Positions 7,731 through 16,192 of a DNA stretch of 64,000 bases are shown here, piece after piece; positions within the stretch are counted from its first letter, which is position 1; each line of letters starts with the position of its first letter. Position numbers and translations under genes: made by a program. The notes beneath the pieces are model-generated. The model had not been told where the DNA came from, made no database searches, and worked only from the letters and a program-made list of their open reading frames with translations. This stretch comes from Streptococcus sp. M334. Its GTDB lineage: Bacteria; Bacillota; Bacilli; Lactobacillales; Streptococcaceae. The stretch lies in contig NZ_GL732490.1 of the NCBI RefSeq assembly GCF_000187745.1, positions 62,001 through 126,000 on the forward strand, read 5' to 3'.

Positions 7731-7751
7731 GGTATAGTTTCAAACTATACC
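7731..7751. promoter_or_regulatory. MET-box (MtaR/MetR-type operator) before metE
   Basis: A 21-bp palindrome with 10-bp perfect arms around one central C contains TATAGTTTCAAACTATA. This matches the MET-box described for methionine genes in Streptococcaceae and bound by the LysR-type regulator MtaR/MetR. It lies 81 bases before the metE start, and a half-site (ATAGTTTCAA) recurs near 7799. A -10 candidate TAAGAT is at 7795-7800. Confidence 0.88.
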
Positions 7752-7831
7752 AAAGCCTAATTTTTTACAATTATACAGACGCTTTCTTTTCTGTTAAGAT
7801 AGTTTCAACAACAAATTTTGGAGGACACATC

Positions 7832-10081
7832 ATGTCAACTACAATCATCGGTTTCCCTCGTTTGGGCGAATTCCGCGAATTAAAATTTACAACTGAAAAA
7901 TATTTTAGAAAAGAAATCTCAGAAGAAGAACTCTTGGCAGCCGCAAAAGACTTACGTGCAAAACACTGGAACATCGTCAAAGAAAAAGGCATCACTGAAA
8001 TCCCATCAAATGACTTTTCTCACTATGACAACTTCCTAGATGCAGCTTTCCTTTTCAACGTGGTACCTGCTTCAGTTCAAAACTTGGACTTGTCTGACCT
8101 TGAGCGCTACTTCGCTTTGGGACGTGGTTACCAAGGAGAAAAAGGAGACGTTCGCGCCCTTCCAATGAAGAAATGGTTCAACACCAACTACCACTACATC
8201 GTTCCTAAATTTGAAAAAGACACTCAAGTAAAATTGGCAGGTCACAAAATCTTTGATGAGTTCCAAGAAGCAAAAGAACTTGGATTGAACACTCGTCCTG
8301 TTCTTGTAGGTCCATTCACTTTCCTTCAATTGTCAGACTTTGAAGAAGGCGTGAAAGCAGAAGACTTCGTAGATAGCTTAGTTGCTGCTTACCAAGAAGT
8401 TTTTGCAAAATTGGCTGAACTTGGTGCGACTCGCATCCAATTGGATGAAGCTGCTCTTGTGAAAGATTTGACTGCCGAAGAAAAAGCTCTCTTCTTGAAT
8501 CTCTACAATAAACTCTTGGCTGACAAAAAAGGACTTGAAGTCTTGCTTCAAACTTACTTCGGAGACGTTCGTGACGTCTATGCTGACCTTGTGAACTTGC
8601 CAGTTGATGCTATCGGTCTTGACTTCGTTGAAGGTAAGAAAACTCTTGAACTCGTTAAAGGTGGTTTCCCAGCTGATAAGACTCTTTATGCAGGTATTGT
8701 CAATGGTAAAAACATCTGGCGCAACAACTACGAAAAGAGCTTGGCTGTTCTTGAGCAAATCCCAGCTGAAAACATTGTCTTGACAAGCTCATGCTCACTT
8801 CTTCATGTGCCATTTACAACTGCTAATGAAGAATTTGAACCAGCTATCTTGAACCACTTTGCCTTTGCAGTTGAAAAATTGGATGAGATTCGTGATTTGG
8901 ATGCTATCCGCAATGGTCAAGGCGCAGAAGCTCTTGCAGCCAACAAAGAACTCTTTGCGACTGAGCGTGTTGGTGAAAATGCGGAACTTCGTGCGCGCAT
9001 CGCTGGCTTGACGGACGCAGACTACACTCGTTTGCCAGCCTTTGCAGAACGTGAAGCTATCCAAGAAGAAGCTTTCAAACTTCCAGCTCTTCCAACAACA
9101 ACTATCGGTTCATTCCCTCAAACTAAAGAAGTTCGTGCCAAACGTTTGGCTTACCGTAAAGGTGAATTGTCTCAAGAAGAGTACGACGCTTTCCTTGCTG
9201 AAACGATCGATGAATGGATCAAATGGCAAGAAGATATCGACTTTGATGTCCTTGTTCATGGTGAGTTTGAGCGTAATGACATGGTTGAGTACTTCGGTCA
9301 AAACTTGTCAGGTTACCTCTTCTCTAAAAATGGTTGGGTACAATCTTACGGTATGCGTGGGGTGAAACCACCAATCATCTGGGGTGATGTTACTCGTCTT
9401 AACCCAATCACTGTTAAATGGTCTAGCTATGCACAAAGCCGTACAAACAAACCTGTTAAAGGGATGTTGACTGGACCTGTTACAATTCTTAACTGGTCAT
9501 TCCCACGTGAAGACATCTCTATCAAGGATTCTACTCTTCAAATCGCCCTTGCTATCAAGGATGAAGTGCTTGACCTTGAAGCTGCTGGTGTGAAAATCAT
9601 CCAAATCGACGAGGCTGCTCTTCGTGAAAAATTGCCACTTCGTCGTAGCGACTGGTACGAAGACTACCTTGACTGGGCAATTCCTGCCTTCCGCTTGGTA
9701 CACTCAACAGTAGCGCCAGATACACAAATCCACACTCACATGTGTTACTCAGAATTTACAGATATCATTCCAGCTATCGACAACATGGATGCGGACGTTA
9801 TTTCCTTTGAAGCTAGCCGTTCAAATCTCGAAATCTTGGACGAACTCAAAGCGAAAAACTTCCAAACTGAAGTGGGACCTGGGGTTTACGATATCCACTC
9901 ACCTCGTGTGCCGAACGAAGGCGAAATCGATAATACTATCGAAGCTATCCTTGCTAAAGTACCAAGCAAGAAAGTTTGGATCAACCCTGACTGTGGTTTG
10001 AAAACACGTGGTATTCCAGAAACAAAAGAAAGCTTGCTCCGCCTTGTTGAAGCAGCTAAAGCTGCGCGTGAGAAATTGTAA
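7832..10081 (+). CDS. metE: Cobalamin-independent methionine synthase MetE
   Basis: MetE moves a methyl group from 5-methyltetrahydropteroyl-triglutamate to homocysteine, the last step of methionine synthesis. The protein has 749 residues, the usual length, with two barrel domains. The zinc ligands of the C-terminal domain are visible: H636-x-C638 in THMCYSEF and C721 in [10 protein letters not shown]. The start is ATG 7832 ([12 protein letters not shown]) after GGAGG at 7820; a longer in-frame opening reaching 7688 crosses the MET-box and promoter and is rejected. metF follows at 10183 and supplies the methyl donor, so the two genes probably form one MET-box-controlled unit. Confidence 0.98.
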   Translation: MSTTIIGFPRLGEFRELKFTTEKYFRKEISEEELLAAAKDLRAKHWNIVKEKGITEIPSNDFSHYDNFLDAAFLFNVVPASVQNLDLSDLERYFALGRGYQGEKGDVRALPMKKWFNTNYHYIVPKFEKDTQVKLAGHKIFDEFQEAKELGLNTRPVLVGPFTFLQLSDFEEGVKAEDFVDSLVAAYQEVFAKLAELGATRIQLDEAALVKDLTAEEKALFLNLYNKLLADKKGLEVLLQTYFGDVRDVYADLVNLPVDAIGLDFVEGKKTLELVKGGFPADKTLYAGIVNGKNIWRNNYEKSLAVLEQIPAENIVLTSSCSLLHVPFTTANEEFEPAILNHFAFAVEKLDEIRDLDAIRNGQGAEALAANKELFATERVGENAELRARIAGLTDADYTRLPAFAEREAIQEEAFKLPALPTTTIGSFPQTKEVRAKRLAYRKGELSQEEYDAFLAETIDEWIKWQEDIDFDVLVHGEFERNDMVEYFGQNLSGYLFSKNGWVQSYGMRGVKPPIIWGDVTRLNPITVKWSSYAQSRTNKPVKGMLTGPVTILNWSFPREDISIKDSTLQIALAIKDEVLDLEAAGVKIIQIDEAALREKLPLRRSDWYEDYLDWAIPAFRLVHSTVAPDTQIHTHMCYSEFTDIIPAIDNMDADVISFEASRSNLEILDELKAKNFQTEVGPGVYDIHSPRVPNEGEIDNTIEAILAKVPSKKVWINPDCGLKTRGIPETKESLLRLVEAAKAAREKL

Positions 10082-10182
10082 GATAAGATTTCTCAAGAAG
10101 CGCTGTTTGGTCAATCTGCCTGTTTCACTTGGGTTCTAGGAGTCCAGCTAACGAAAAAATCAACTAGAAAAGGATAATGACT

Positions 10183-11049
10183 ATGTCACGCCAAACACCG
10201 TCACTCTCATTTGAAGTGTTCCCTCCCAACCCAGCCGTGGGTAATGATAAAATTATTTCTGCTCTTCAAGATATGCAGGGGTTGGCTCCCCACTTTATCA
10301 GTGTGACTGCCAGCAATAATAAATTTAATATCAAGGAAACGACGGTCCGTTTGGCCGACTTTATCCAAAATGACTTGGCGATTCCGACTATTGCTCATTT
10401 GCCAGCCATCTATTTGACTAAGGACAAGGTTGCTGAATCCATTGCTGATTTGGACAAGGTTGGAGTGCAGAAAATCTTGGCTCTTCGTGGGGATATTATT
10501 CCTGATGTGGAACCACAAAAGGATTTCCGCTATGCAACCGACTTGATTGAGTTCATCAAGGAACAAGCCCCTCACTTTGATATTGTTGGTGCTTGTTATC
10601 CAGAAGGGCATCCAGATTCACCAAATCAGATTTCAGATATTCAAAATCTTAAGAAGAAAGTAGATGCAGGCTGTTCGAGCCTTGTAACTCAGCTTTTCTT
10701 TGACAATGAGCGCTTCTATGATTTCCAAGACAAGTGCATCTTGGCTGGGATTGATATTCCTATTCATGCAGGGATTATGCCAATTCTGAATCGAAATCAG
10801 GCTCTCCGTCTCTTGAAGACTTGTGAGAATATCCATCTTCCACGCAAATTTAAAGCCATCTTAGACAAGTATGAGCATGACCCTGAGTCGCTCAGAGCAG
10901 CAGGACTTGCCTATGCGGTGGACCAAATCGTGGACTTGGTAACTCAGGATGTTGCCGGTGTGCATCTCTACACTATGAACAATGCAGAAACTGCAAAATA
11001 CATCCACCAAGCAACTCATGCCTTGTTTAATCACCAGTCTCTAGGATAA
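10183..11049 (+). CDS. metF: Methylenetetrahydrofolate reductase MetF
   Basis: MetF is a flavoprotein that reduces 5,10-methylene- to 5-methyl-tetrahydrofolate, the methyl donor precursor used by MetE just upstream. The 288 residues form the expected single barrel: SLSFEVFPPNPAVGN at the start, ITHL-like AHLPAIYLTK, LALRGD (ILALRGDI) near residue 102, and QLFFDNERFYDF near residue 167. Two ATG codons are possible, 10177 and 10183. The second gives better spacing from AAAAGG at 10167-10172 and matches MSRQTPSLSFEVF, the usual form. A terminator follows at 11059. Confidence 0.96.
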   Translation: MSRQTPSLSFEVFPPNPAVGNDKIISALQDMQGLAPHFISVTASNNKFNIKETTVRLADFIQNDLAIPTIAHLPAIYLTKDKVAESIADLDKVGVQKILALRGDIIPDVEPQKDFRYATDLIEFIKEQAPHFDIVGACYPEGHPDSPNQISDIQNLKKKVDAGCSSLVTQLFFDNERFYDFQDKCILAGIDIPIHAGIMPILNRNQALRLLKTCENIHLPRKFKAILDKYEHDPESLRAAGLAYAVDQIVDLVTQDVAGVHLYTMNNAETAKYIHQATHALFNHQSLG

Positions 11050-11058
11050 TAAAAAGCA

Positions 11059-11095
11059 AACCATTCTTCTCAGGTGAGGGGAATGGTTCCTTTTT
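11059..11095 (+). terminator. Terminator after metF
   Basis: AACCATTC pairs with GAATGGTT across a loop, followed by CCTTTTT. Confidence 0.8.
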
Positions 11096-11099
11096 AATG

Positions 11100-11329
11100 G
11101 TAAAGACCGCACTTTTTAAGAAAAATATGATAAAATAGACTCTGTACGTACTTGATACAAAGATGAGGGTATTAAAAAATAATGCATTTAAACTGAAAGG
11201 ATTAGCGACACGAACGAGTCAAATCGATGTTATTTGACGAGAGAGTTAGTAAAGCATTTAGCTAATTGCCTGATAGCGATTAGCGTGAAAGGATTAGATG
11301 CTTTAGCATCAAACCTTTCTAATGATTTA
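11100..11329 (+). promoter_or_regulatory. Structured leader or non-coding RNA region before pnp
   Basis: No gene is seen. An extended -10 (TGATAAAAT, -10 at 11131-11136) could start a transcript of about 470 bases before pnp. Downstream are GTCAAAT/ATTTGAC (11218-11239), AGCTAAT/GATTAGC, and a strong hairpin at 11287-11319 (GAAAGG with CCTTTC, GATGCT with AGCATC). TGAAAGGATTAG occurs twice, at 11194-11205 and 11286-11297, so CCTTTC at 11314-11319 has two possible partners. That could give switching structures. The pnp leader is an RNase target in other bacteria, so autoregulation is plausible but inferred. Confidence 0.45.
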
Positions 11330-11443
11330 TATCTTGAGTAGTTGAACACGGGCTAAATCCCTAGTGAAAAAGATAGATTTCCTGGTGTACATGGTACACT
11401 GCGTCAATCTCCTATTTTCATATGGGATTCTTCACGCCCTTAG
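11330..11443 (+). repeat. Tandem repeat unit 1 (about 113 bp) before pnp
   Basis: The unit starts with TATCTTGAG, continues with TTGAACACG, contains an AAAAAGAT... CCTATTTTC pairing and ends before the next TATCTTGAG. The period to the next unit is 114 bases. A related unit lies before dapB at 60151. It may be a leader RNA class or a small repeat element; see the findings. Confidence 0.7.
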
Positions 11444-11555
11444 TATCTTGAGAATTGAACACGCCTACAACTCTTTGGAAAAAGATAAATCTGCCTAGGA
11501 GCAGTCGCTCCGTCGTCCGATTTCCTATTTTCCTTTGAGTTGCTTAACGGCTTTG
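11444..11555 (+). repeat. Tandem repeat unit 2 (about 112 bp) before pnp
   Basis: It starts with TATCTTGAGAATTGAACACG and ends before a third TATCTTGA at 11556. GGAAAAAGAT and ATTTCCTATTTTCC can form the outer stem, and GGAGC/GCTCC an inner stem (GGAGCAGTCGCTCC). The 112-base spacing equals that of the unit before dapB. pnp starts 55 bases later. Confidence 0.7.
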
Positions 11556-11610
11556 TATCTTGATCTTTGTAGGCAAGACGTATAATATTATCAATCCAAA
11601 GGGGATTAAA

Positions 11611-13824
11611 ATGACAAAACAAGTGTTTCAAACGACTTTTGCGGGTCGTGAGTTAATTGTAGAGACTGGTCAGGTTGCTAAGCAAGCCAATGGCTCTGTT
11701 GTTGTACGTTACGGTGAGTCAACTGTCTTGACTGCTGCCGTTATGTCTAAGAAGATGGCAACTGGGGATTTCTTCCCTCTTCAAGTCAACTACGAAGAAA
11801 AAATGTATGCGGCTGGGAAGTTTCCTGGTGGCTTTATGAAACGTGAAGGACGTCCTTCAACAGATGCGACCTTGACAGCGCGTTTGATTGACCGTCCAAT
11901 CCGTCCTATGTTTGCGGAAGGTTTCCGTAATGAAGTCCAAGTCATCAATACCGTGCTTTCTTATGATGAAAATGCTTCTGCACCAATGGCTGCTATGTTT
12001 GGTTCATCCTTGGCGCTTTCTATCTCAGATATTCCATTTGACGGACCAATCGCCGGTGTCCAAGTGGGTTATGTGGATGGTCAAATCATCATCAACCCAA
12101 GTCAAGAACAAGCAGAGCAATCTCTCCTTGAATTGACAGTAGCTGGTACCAAGCACGCCATCAACATGGTAGAGTCTGGTGCCAAAGAATTGTCAGAAGA
12201 AATCATGTTGGAAGCCCTTCTTAAAGGGCACGAAGCGGTCAAAGAATTGATTGCTTTCCAAGAAGAAATCGTTGCTGCTGTCGGTAAGGAAAAAGCAGAA
12301 GTAGAATTGCTTCGTGTGGATGCTGACTTGCAAGCTGAAATCATCGCAGCCTATAACAGCGACCTCCAAAAAGCTGTTCAAGTAGAAGAAAAATTGGCAC
12401 GTGAAGCTGCAACTCAAGCAGTCAAAGACCAAGTAACTGCTGTTTACGAAGAAAAATATGCAGATCATGAAGAATTTGACCGTATCATGCGTGATGTTGC
12501 TGAAATCTTGGAACAAATGGAACATGCTGAAGTGCGCCGTTTGATCACAGAAGACAAGGTACGTCCTGATGGTCGTAAGGTCGATGAAATCCGTCCTTTG
12601 GATGCGGTTGTTGACTTCCTTCCTCGTGTACACGGTTCTGGTCTCTTCACTCGTGGCCAAACTCAAGCTCTTTCAGTCTTGACCTTGGCTCCGATGGGGG
12701 AAACTCAAATCATCGATGGTTTGGACCCAGAGTACAAGAAACGCTTTATGCATCACTATAACTTCCCACAATACTCTGTAGGGGAAACAGGTCGTTACGG
12801 TGCGCCAGGTCGTCGTGAGATTGGTCACGGTGCTCTCGGTGAGCGTGCCCTTGCTCAAGTCTTGCCAAGCTTGGAAGAATTCCCATACGCTATCCGTCTA
12901 GTAGCAGAAGTTTTGGAATCAAACGGTTCTTCCTCTCAAGCCTCTATCTGTGCGGGAACTCTTGCTCTTATGGCTGGTGGTGTGCCAATTAAGGCGCCAG
13001 TAGCAGGGATTGCCATGGGTCTCATCTCAGATGGAAACAACTATACAGTCTTGACAGATATCCAAGGTTTGGAAGACCACTTTGGAGACATGGACTTCAA
13101 GGTTGCAGGTACTCGTGACGGGATTACAGCCCTTCAAATGGATATCAAGATCCAAGGGATTACTGCAGAAATCTTGACTGAGGCTCTTGCCCAAGCCAAG
13201 AAAGCTCGTTTTGAAATCCTTGATGTGATTGAAGCAACCATTCCAGAAGTTCGTCCAGAATTGGCTCCAACTGCTCCGAAAATTGATACCATCAAGATTG
13301 ATGTGGACAAGATTAAGATTGTCATCGGTAAGGGTGGAGAAACCATCGACAAGATTATCGCTGAAACAGGCGTTAAGATTGATATCGACGAAGAAGGAAA
13401 TGTGTCTATCTACTCTAGCGACCAAGATGCCATTAATCGTGCTAAAGAGATTATTGCTGGTTTGGTCCGTGAAGCTAAGGTGGACGAAGTTTACCGTGCC
13501 AAAGTCGTTCGTATCGAGAAATTTGGTGCCTTTGTTAACCTTTTTGATAAGACAGATGCCCTTGTTCATATCTCTGAGATGGCTTGGACGCGTACCAATA
13601 ATGTCGAAGACTTGGTAGCAATCGGGGATGAAGTTGATGTTAAGGTTATCAAGATTGATGAAAAAGGACGTGTGGATGCTTCTATGAAAGCTCTTCTTCC
13701 TCGTCCTCCAAAACCTGAACGTGATGAAAAAGGCGAAAAGTCTGAGAGACCTCACCGCCCACGTCATCACAAGGACCACAAACCTAAGAAAGAATTTACA
13801 GAAACACCAAAAGATTCAGAATAA
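11611..13824 (+). CDS. pnp: Polyribonucleotide nucleotidyltransferase (PNPase)
   Basis: PNPase is a trimeric 3'-5' phosphorolytic exoribonuclease of mRNA decay. The 737 residues show the full domain order: RNase PH-like domain 1, an all-helical linker (about 240-310), catalytic RNase PH-like domain 2, KH (GKGGETI near 573-579) and S1 (about 615-690). A charged tail rich in Arg, His and Lys ends the protein. The start is ATG 11611 ([12 protein letters not shown]) with AAGGGG 6 bases before; an in-frame start at 11560 lies in the leader. cysE follows 15 bases later and may be co-transcribed. The long leader with repeats suggests RNA-level control. Confidence 0.98.
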   Translation: MTKQVFQTTFAGRELIVETGQVAKQANGSVVVRYGESTVLTAAVMSKKMATGDFFPLQVNYEEKMYAAGKFPGGFMKREGRPSTDATLTARLIDRPIRPMFAEGFRNEVQVINTVLSYDENASAPMAAMFGSSLALSISDIPFDGPIAGVQVGYVDGQIIINPSQEQAEQSLLELTVAGTKHAINMVESGAKELSEEIMLEALLKGHEAVKELIAFQEEIVAAVGKEKAEVELLRVDADLQAEIIAAYNSDLQKAVQVEEKLAREAATQAVKDQVTAVYEEKYADHEEFDRIMRDVAEILEQMEHAEVRRLITEDKVRPDGRKVDEIRPLDAVVDFLPRVHGSGLFTRGQTQALSVLTLAPMGETQIIDGLDPEYKKRFMHHYNFPQYSVGETGRYGAPGRREIGHGALGERALAQVLPSLEEFPYAIRLVAEVLESNGSSSQASICAGTLALMAGGVPIKAPVAGIAMGLISDGNNYTVLTDIQGLEDHFGDMDFKVAGTRDGITALQMDIKIQGITAEILTEALAQAKKARFEILDVIEATIPEVRPELAPTAPKIDTIKIDVDKIKIVIGKGGETIDKIIAETGVKIDIDEEGNVSIYSSDQDAINRAKEIIAGLVREAKVDEVYRAKVVRIEKFGAFVNLFDKTDALVHISEMAWTRTNNVEDLVAIGDEVDVKVIKIDEKGRVDASMKALLPRPPKPERDEKGEKSERPHRPRHHKDHKPKKEFTETPKDSE

Positions 13825-13839
13825 GAAAAGGAGAAATGT

Positions 13840-14457
13840 ATGGGATGGTGGCGCGAAACCATTGATATCGTAAAAGAAAATGATCCAGCGGCCCGCACCA
13901 CTTTGGAGGTTTTACTGACTTATCCAGGTGTCAAGGCCTTGGCGGCCCACCGTCTTTCACATTTTCTCTGGAAGCATGGCTTCAAACTCTTGGCTCGTAT
14001 GCACAGTCAGTTTTGGCGCTTTTGGACTCAGATTGAGATTCATCCAGGTGCCCAGATTGATTCAGGTGTCTTTATCGACCATGGTTCGGGTTTGGTGATT
14101 GGGGAAACAGCGATCGTTGAAAAAGGTGTTCTTCTTTATCACGGGGTGACTCTTGGTGGGACTGGTAAGGATGTTGGCAAACGCCATCCGACTGTACGTA
14201 AAGGAGCTCTCATATCGGCTCATGCCCAAGTCATCGGACCGGTAGAAATCGGTGAAAATGCCAAAGTCGGTGCAGCAGCAGTTGTCGTGGCAGACGTACC
14301 TAGTGATGTGACAGTGGTCGGTATTCCTGCTAAGATTGTCCGTGTACATGGTAAGAAAGACGAGCCGATCATTCACGAAGTTGAAGAAAAACGAGAGTAC
14401 TACGTCAATAAACTCGAGCAGGCTAAAGAAGCTAGTCACAGATCGTCTGGTTTGTAG
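13840..14457 (+). CDS. cysE: Serine O-acetyltransferase
   Basis: CysE makes O-acetylserine from serine and acetyl-CoA, the first step of cysteine synthesis. The 205 residues contain the left-handed beta-helix hexapeptide repeats (HPGAQIDSGVFIDHGSGLVIG, then GVTLGGTGKDVGKRHPTV) and the VVGIPAKIV end of the helix. The short N-terminal helical region is usual for Gram-positive CysE. The ribosome-binding site AAAAGGAG precedes ATG 13840. The gene lies between pnp and an acetyltransferase gene with short gaps, and cysS is close by, so cysteine supply and charging cluster here. Confidence 0.96.
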   Translation: MGWWRETIDIVKENDPAARTTLEVLLTYPGVKALAAHRLSHFLWKHGFKLLARMHSQFWRFWTQIEIHPGAQIDSGVFIDHGSGLVIGETAIVEKGVLLYHGVTLGGTGKDVGKRHPTVRKGALISAHAQVIGPVEIGENAKVGAAAVVVADVPSDVTVVGIPAKIVRVHGKKDEPIIHEVEEKREYYVNKLEQAKEASHRSSGL

Positions 14458-14468
14458 AGGATACCTAT

Positions 14469-15353
14469 ATGATTCAAGCAAAAAACAAGTTAAGCCAAGA
14501 GGAGTTATCTGAGGCGAAAAAACTAATTAAGTGTTGCCAAAACTATGACGGTACCTATCGTGATCCCTATCTCTCTAACATGCTTAATTTTGACCCAAAC
14601 ATGCCCGCCTTTTTCCTTTATTATGAAAAAGGCGAACTTGTTGGTTTATTAACTGTCTATGCAGATGACCAAGATGTGGAAGTGACGATACTGGTTCATC
14701 CAAATCATCGCCGTCAGGGGATTGCGCGTGCATTGTTTACTGGTTTTGAGAAAGAAACAGCTTCTTTCTCTATTTGTTCAGTCACTTTTCAGACAGAGCG
14801 TGTTTTTCTAGACCGCCATCCTGATTTTGTTAGCAACTGGGGATTGGTAGAGGATGAGGATACAGAAACCTGGTTAGGTAAGGATAGAAAACCTTATCAG
14901 TTAGCAAAGGTTTCTAATCTTGAAGTTTTGTTAGCAGATAGTTCGTATCAGGAGCAAATCAGTCAGTTAAAATTTCAGGCATTTTCAGAGGAACATGAGT
15001 CTAGAGAGATTGTGGATAGATATGTCGCTGAAGCTCTGAAGGATCCAGAAAGTCGCTTATATATTTTGTTAAAAGACGGTCAGGTTATTGGGACTTGCAC
15101 GGTTGATTTATCGAGCGATACGAATTACTTCTACGGGTTAGCAATATCGGAACCTGAACGTGGGAAAGGCTATGGAAGCTACTTAGCAAAATTCCTTGTC
15201 AACCAACTAGTTGAGCAAAATGATAAGGAATTTCAGATTGCAGTGGAAGATAGCAATGTAGGTGCCAAGCGCTTGTATGAAAAAATTGGCTTTGTCAAAC
15301 AGACCCAGGTGGTTTATCTGAATGAGAAAGGAGCAAGGGATTCCGAAGTGTAG
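14469..15353 (+). CDS. Tandem GNAT-domain acetyltransferase
   Basis: A protein of 294 residues with two GNAT folds. The first covers about residues 30-110, with the acetyl-CoA loop VHPNHRRQGIARALF. The second covers about 155-285, with GLAISEPERGKGYGSYLAKFLV and a C-terminal VEDSNVGAKRLYEKIGF. The first copy has a complete R/Q-x-x-G-x-A loop, so both may bind acetyl-CoA. The substrate is not evident. It starts 11 bases after cysE, so it probably shares its transcript. Confidence 0.85.
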   Translation: MIQAKNKLSQEELSEAKKLIKCCQNYDGTYRDPYLSNMLNFDPNMPAFFLYYEKGELVGLLTVYADDQDVEVTILVHPNHRRQGIARALFTGFEKETASFSICSVTFQTERVFLDRHPDFVSNWGLVEDEDTETWLGKDRKPYQLAKVSNLEVLLADSSYQEQISQLKFQAFSEEHESREIVDRYVAEALKDPESRLYILLKDGQVIGTCTVDLSSDTNYFYGLAISEPERGKGYGSYLAKFLVNQLVEQNDKEFQIAVEDSNVGAKRLYEKIGFVKQTQVVYLNEKGARDSEV

Positions 15354-15434
15354 AGAGATTCGGACTGAAATTGAATTGAACTCTTAGTGATGAAACTAAC
15401 TGTTCTTGGATTTTAGCTTTCCTGATTATGATTT

Positions 15435-15470
15435 ATGATTAAAATTTACGACACCTTGAGCCGGAAGTAG
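15435..15470 (+). pseudogene. Relic of a second cysS start
   Basis: The frame reads MIKIYDTLSRK and then stops at TAG 15468-15470. The real cysS at 16193 begins MIKIYDTMSRD. The first seven codons are identical at DNA level, while the next ones differ partly by synonymous codons (AGC against TCT, CGG against CGT). This points to a diverged homologue rather than a fresh copy. Confidence 0.7.
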
Positions 15471-15487
15471 ACAGGAGAGACGCTTGA

Positions 15488-15620
15488 ATGTTTAAGAATG
15501 AACCGTTCTGCTGCAGATTGGAATTGCTGTTTTCTGGTTTATTTTTCTGGTCCAGCAAGGATTTTGCTGAATACTTTGATTAGCTTAGGTATAATCATCT
15601 GGGCTTATCCCGCTAAGTGA
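15488..15620 (+). pseudogene. Possible small membrane protein, probably frameshifted
   Basis: ATG 15488 has a good ribosome-binding site (AGGAGAG, 8 bases before) and opens MFKNEPFCCRLELLFSGLFFW, ending at 15583. In another frame a peptide running from ATG 15498 to TGA 15618-15620 ends with RILLNTLISLGIIIWAYPAK, which looks like a real membrane helix. Joining the two needs a frameshift. I do not recognise the protein. It may be a broken small membrane protein or chance. Confidence 0.3.
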
Positions 15621-15653
15621 AGGCGAAGCAGAACTAGAAAGGAAACTACGAGA

Positions 15654-16175
15654 ATGGCAGTATATTTTTACGGCTGTATCACCATGGATGGCTACTTGGC
15701 AGACAGCCAGCACAGGATAGACTGGTTGCATCAGCTTGGTTCTGTAGAGGATACAGGCTATGATGAGTTTTACAGGCAAATGGATATCACCATCATGGGC
15801 AAGCGGACTTTTGAGGCAATTCAAGATTTGCAAGATGTAGAAAGTTTTTATCAAGCTACGGAAAACTATGTCTTTACGCATGATAGGCACCTGCCTGTCA
15901 GCAATTACCAGCCAGTAGCTGGGGATGTGGTGGACTTTGTTCACCAGATTGACAAAGGCAAAAATGTCTTTGTGATTGGTGGTAATTCCTTGGTAGGACC
16001 GCTCTTGGATGCAGATCTTTTCGACCACCTCATTATTCAGATAGCGCCCCTTATCCTGGGAAAGGGGGTTCCCCTCTTTACCCAAGAGGAAGGGCAGCGC
16101 TGTTACCAACTGGATAGCCTTAGACAATTTGGTCCTTTTGCAGAGCTGGTTTTCAGCCGAAAAAGTCAGAAATAG
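15654..16175 (+). CDS. Dihydrofolate reductase-like (RibD C-terminal family) protein
   Basis: The 173 residues match the RibD C-terminal/DHFR-like fold used by many NADPH-dependent reductases of unknown substrate. The start YFYGCITMDGYLAD, the mid TIMGKRTFEAI and the late VFVIGGNSLVGPLLDADLFDHLIIQIAPLILGKGVPLF are typical. It is not the true DHFR, which is at 48921. Position between the relic cysS start and the real cysS suggests it arrived with an insertion at this spot (inference). The start ATG 15654 is preceded by GGAAACTACGAG, a modest ribosome-binding site. Confidence 0.82.
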   Translation: MAVYFYGCITMDGYLADSQHRIDWLHQLGSVEDTGYDEFYRQMDITIMGKRTFEAIQDLQDVESFYQATENYVFTHDRHLPVSNYQPVAGDVVDFVHQIDKGKNVFVIGGNSLVGPLLDADLFDHLIIQIAPLILGKGVPLFTQEEGQRCYQLDSLRQFGPFAELVFSRKSQK

Positions 16176-16192
16176 AGAAGGGAGTGGACCGC

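Larger units (their letters stand above)
15354..15653. other. Intergenic stretch with relics
   Basis: This stretch holds a second, broken cysS start (15435-15470) and a possible small membrane reading frame (15488-15620), both listed separately. A -10-like TATAAT at 15590-15595 may serve the reductase gene at 15654. Nothing else was recognised. Confidence 0.5.

Noticed and set aside
7688-7831. Longer metE start
   Set aside because: It would cross the MET-box and promoter; GGAGG directly precedes ATG 7832.
11330-11555. Cia-dependent small RNAs or T-box riboswitch before pnp
   Set aside because: No TTTAAG-N5-TTTAAG promoter signature and no T-box sequence was seen; the element stays unassigned.
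12193-13779. Long open frames on the minus strand of pnp
   Set aside because: They mirror the strongly biased codons of pnp and show no start signal or family resemblance.
15654-16175. True dihydrofolate reductase
   Set aside because: The protein is of the RibD C-terminal type; the real FolA is at 48921.
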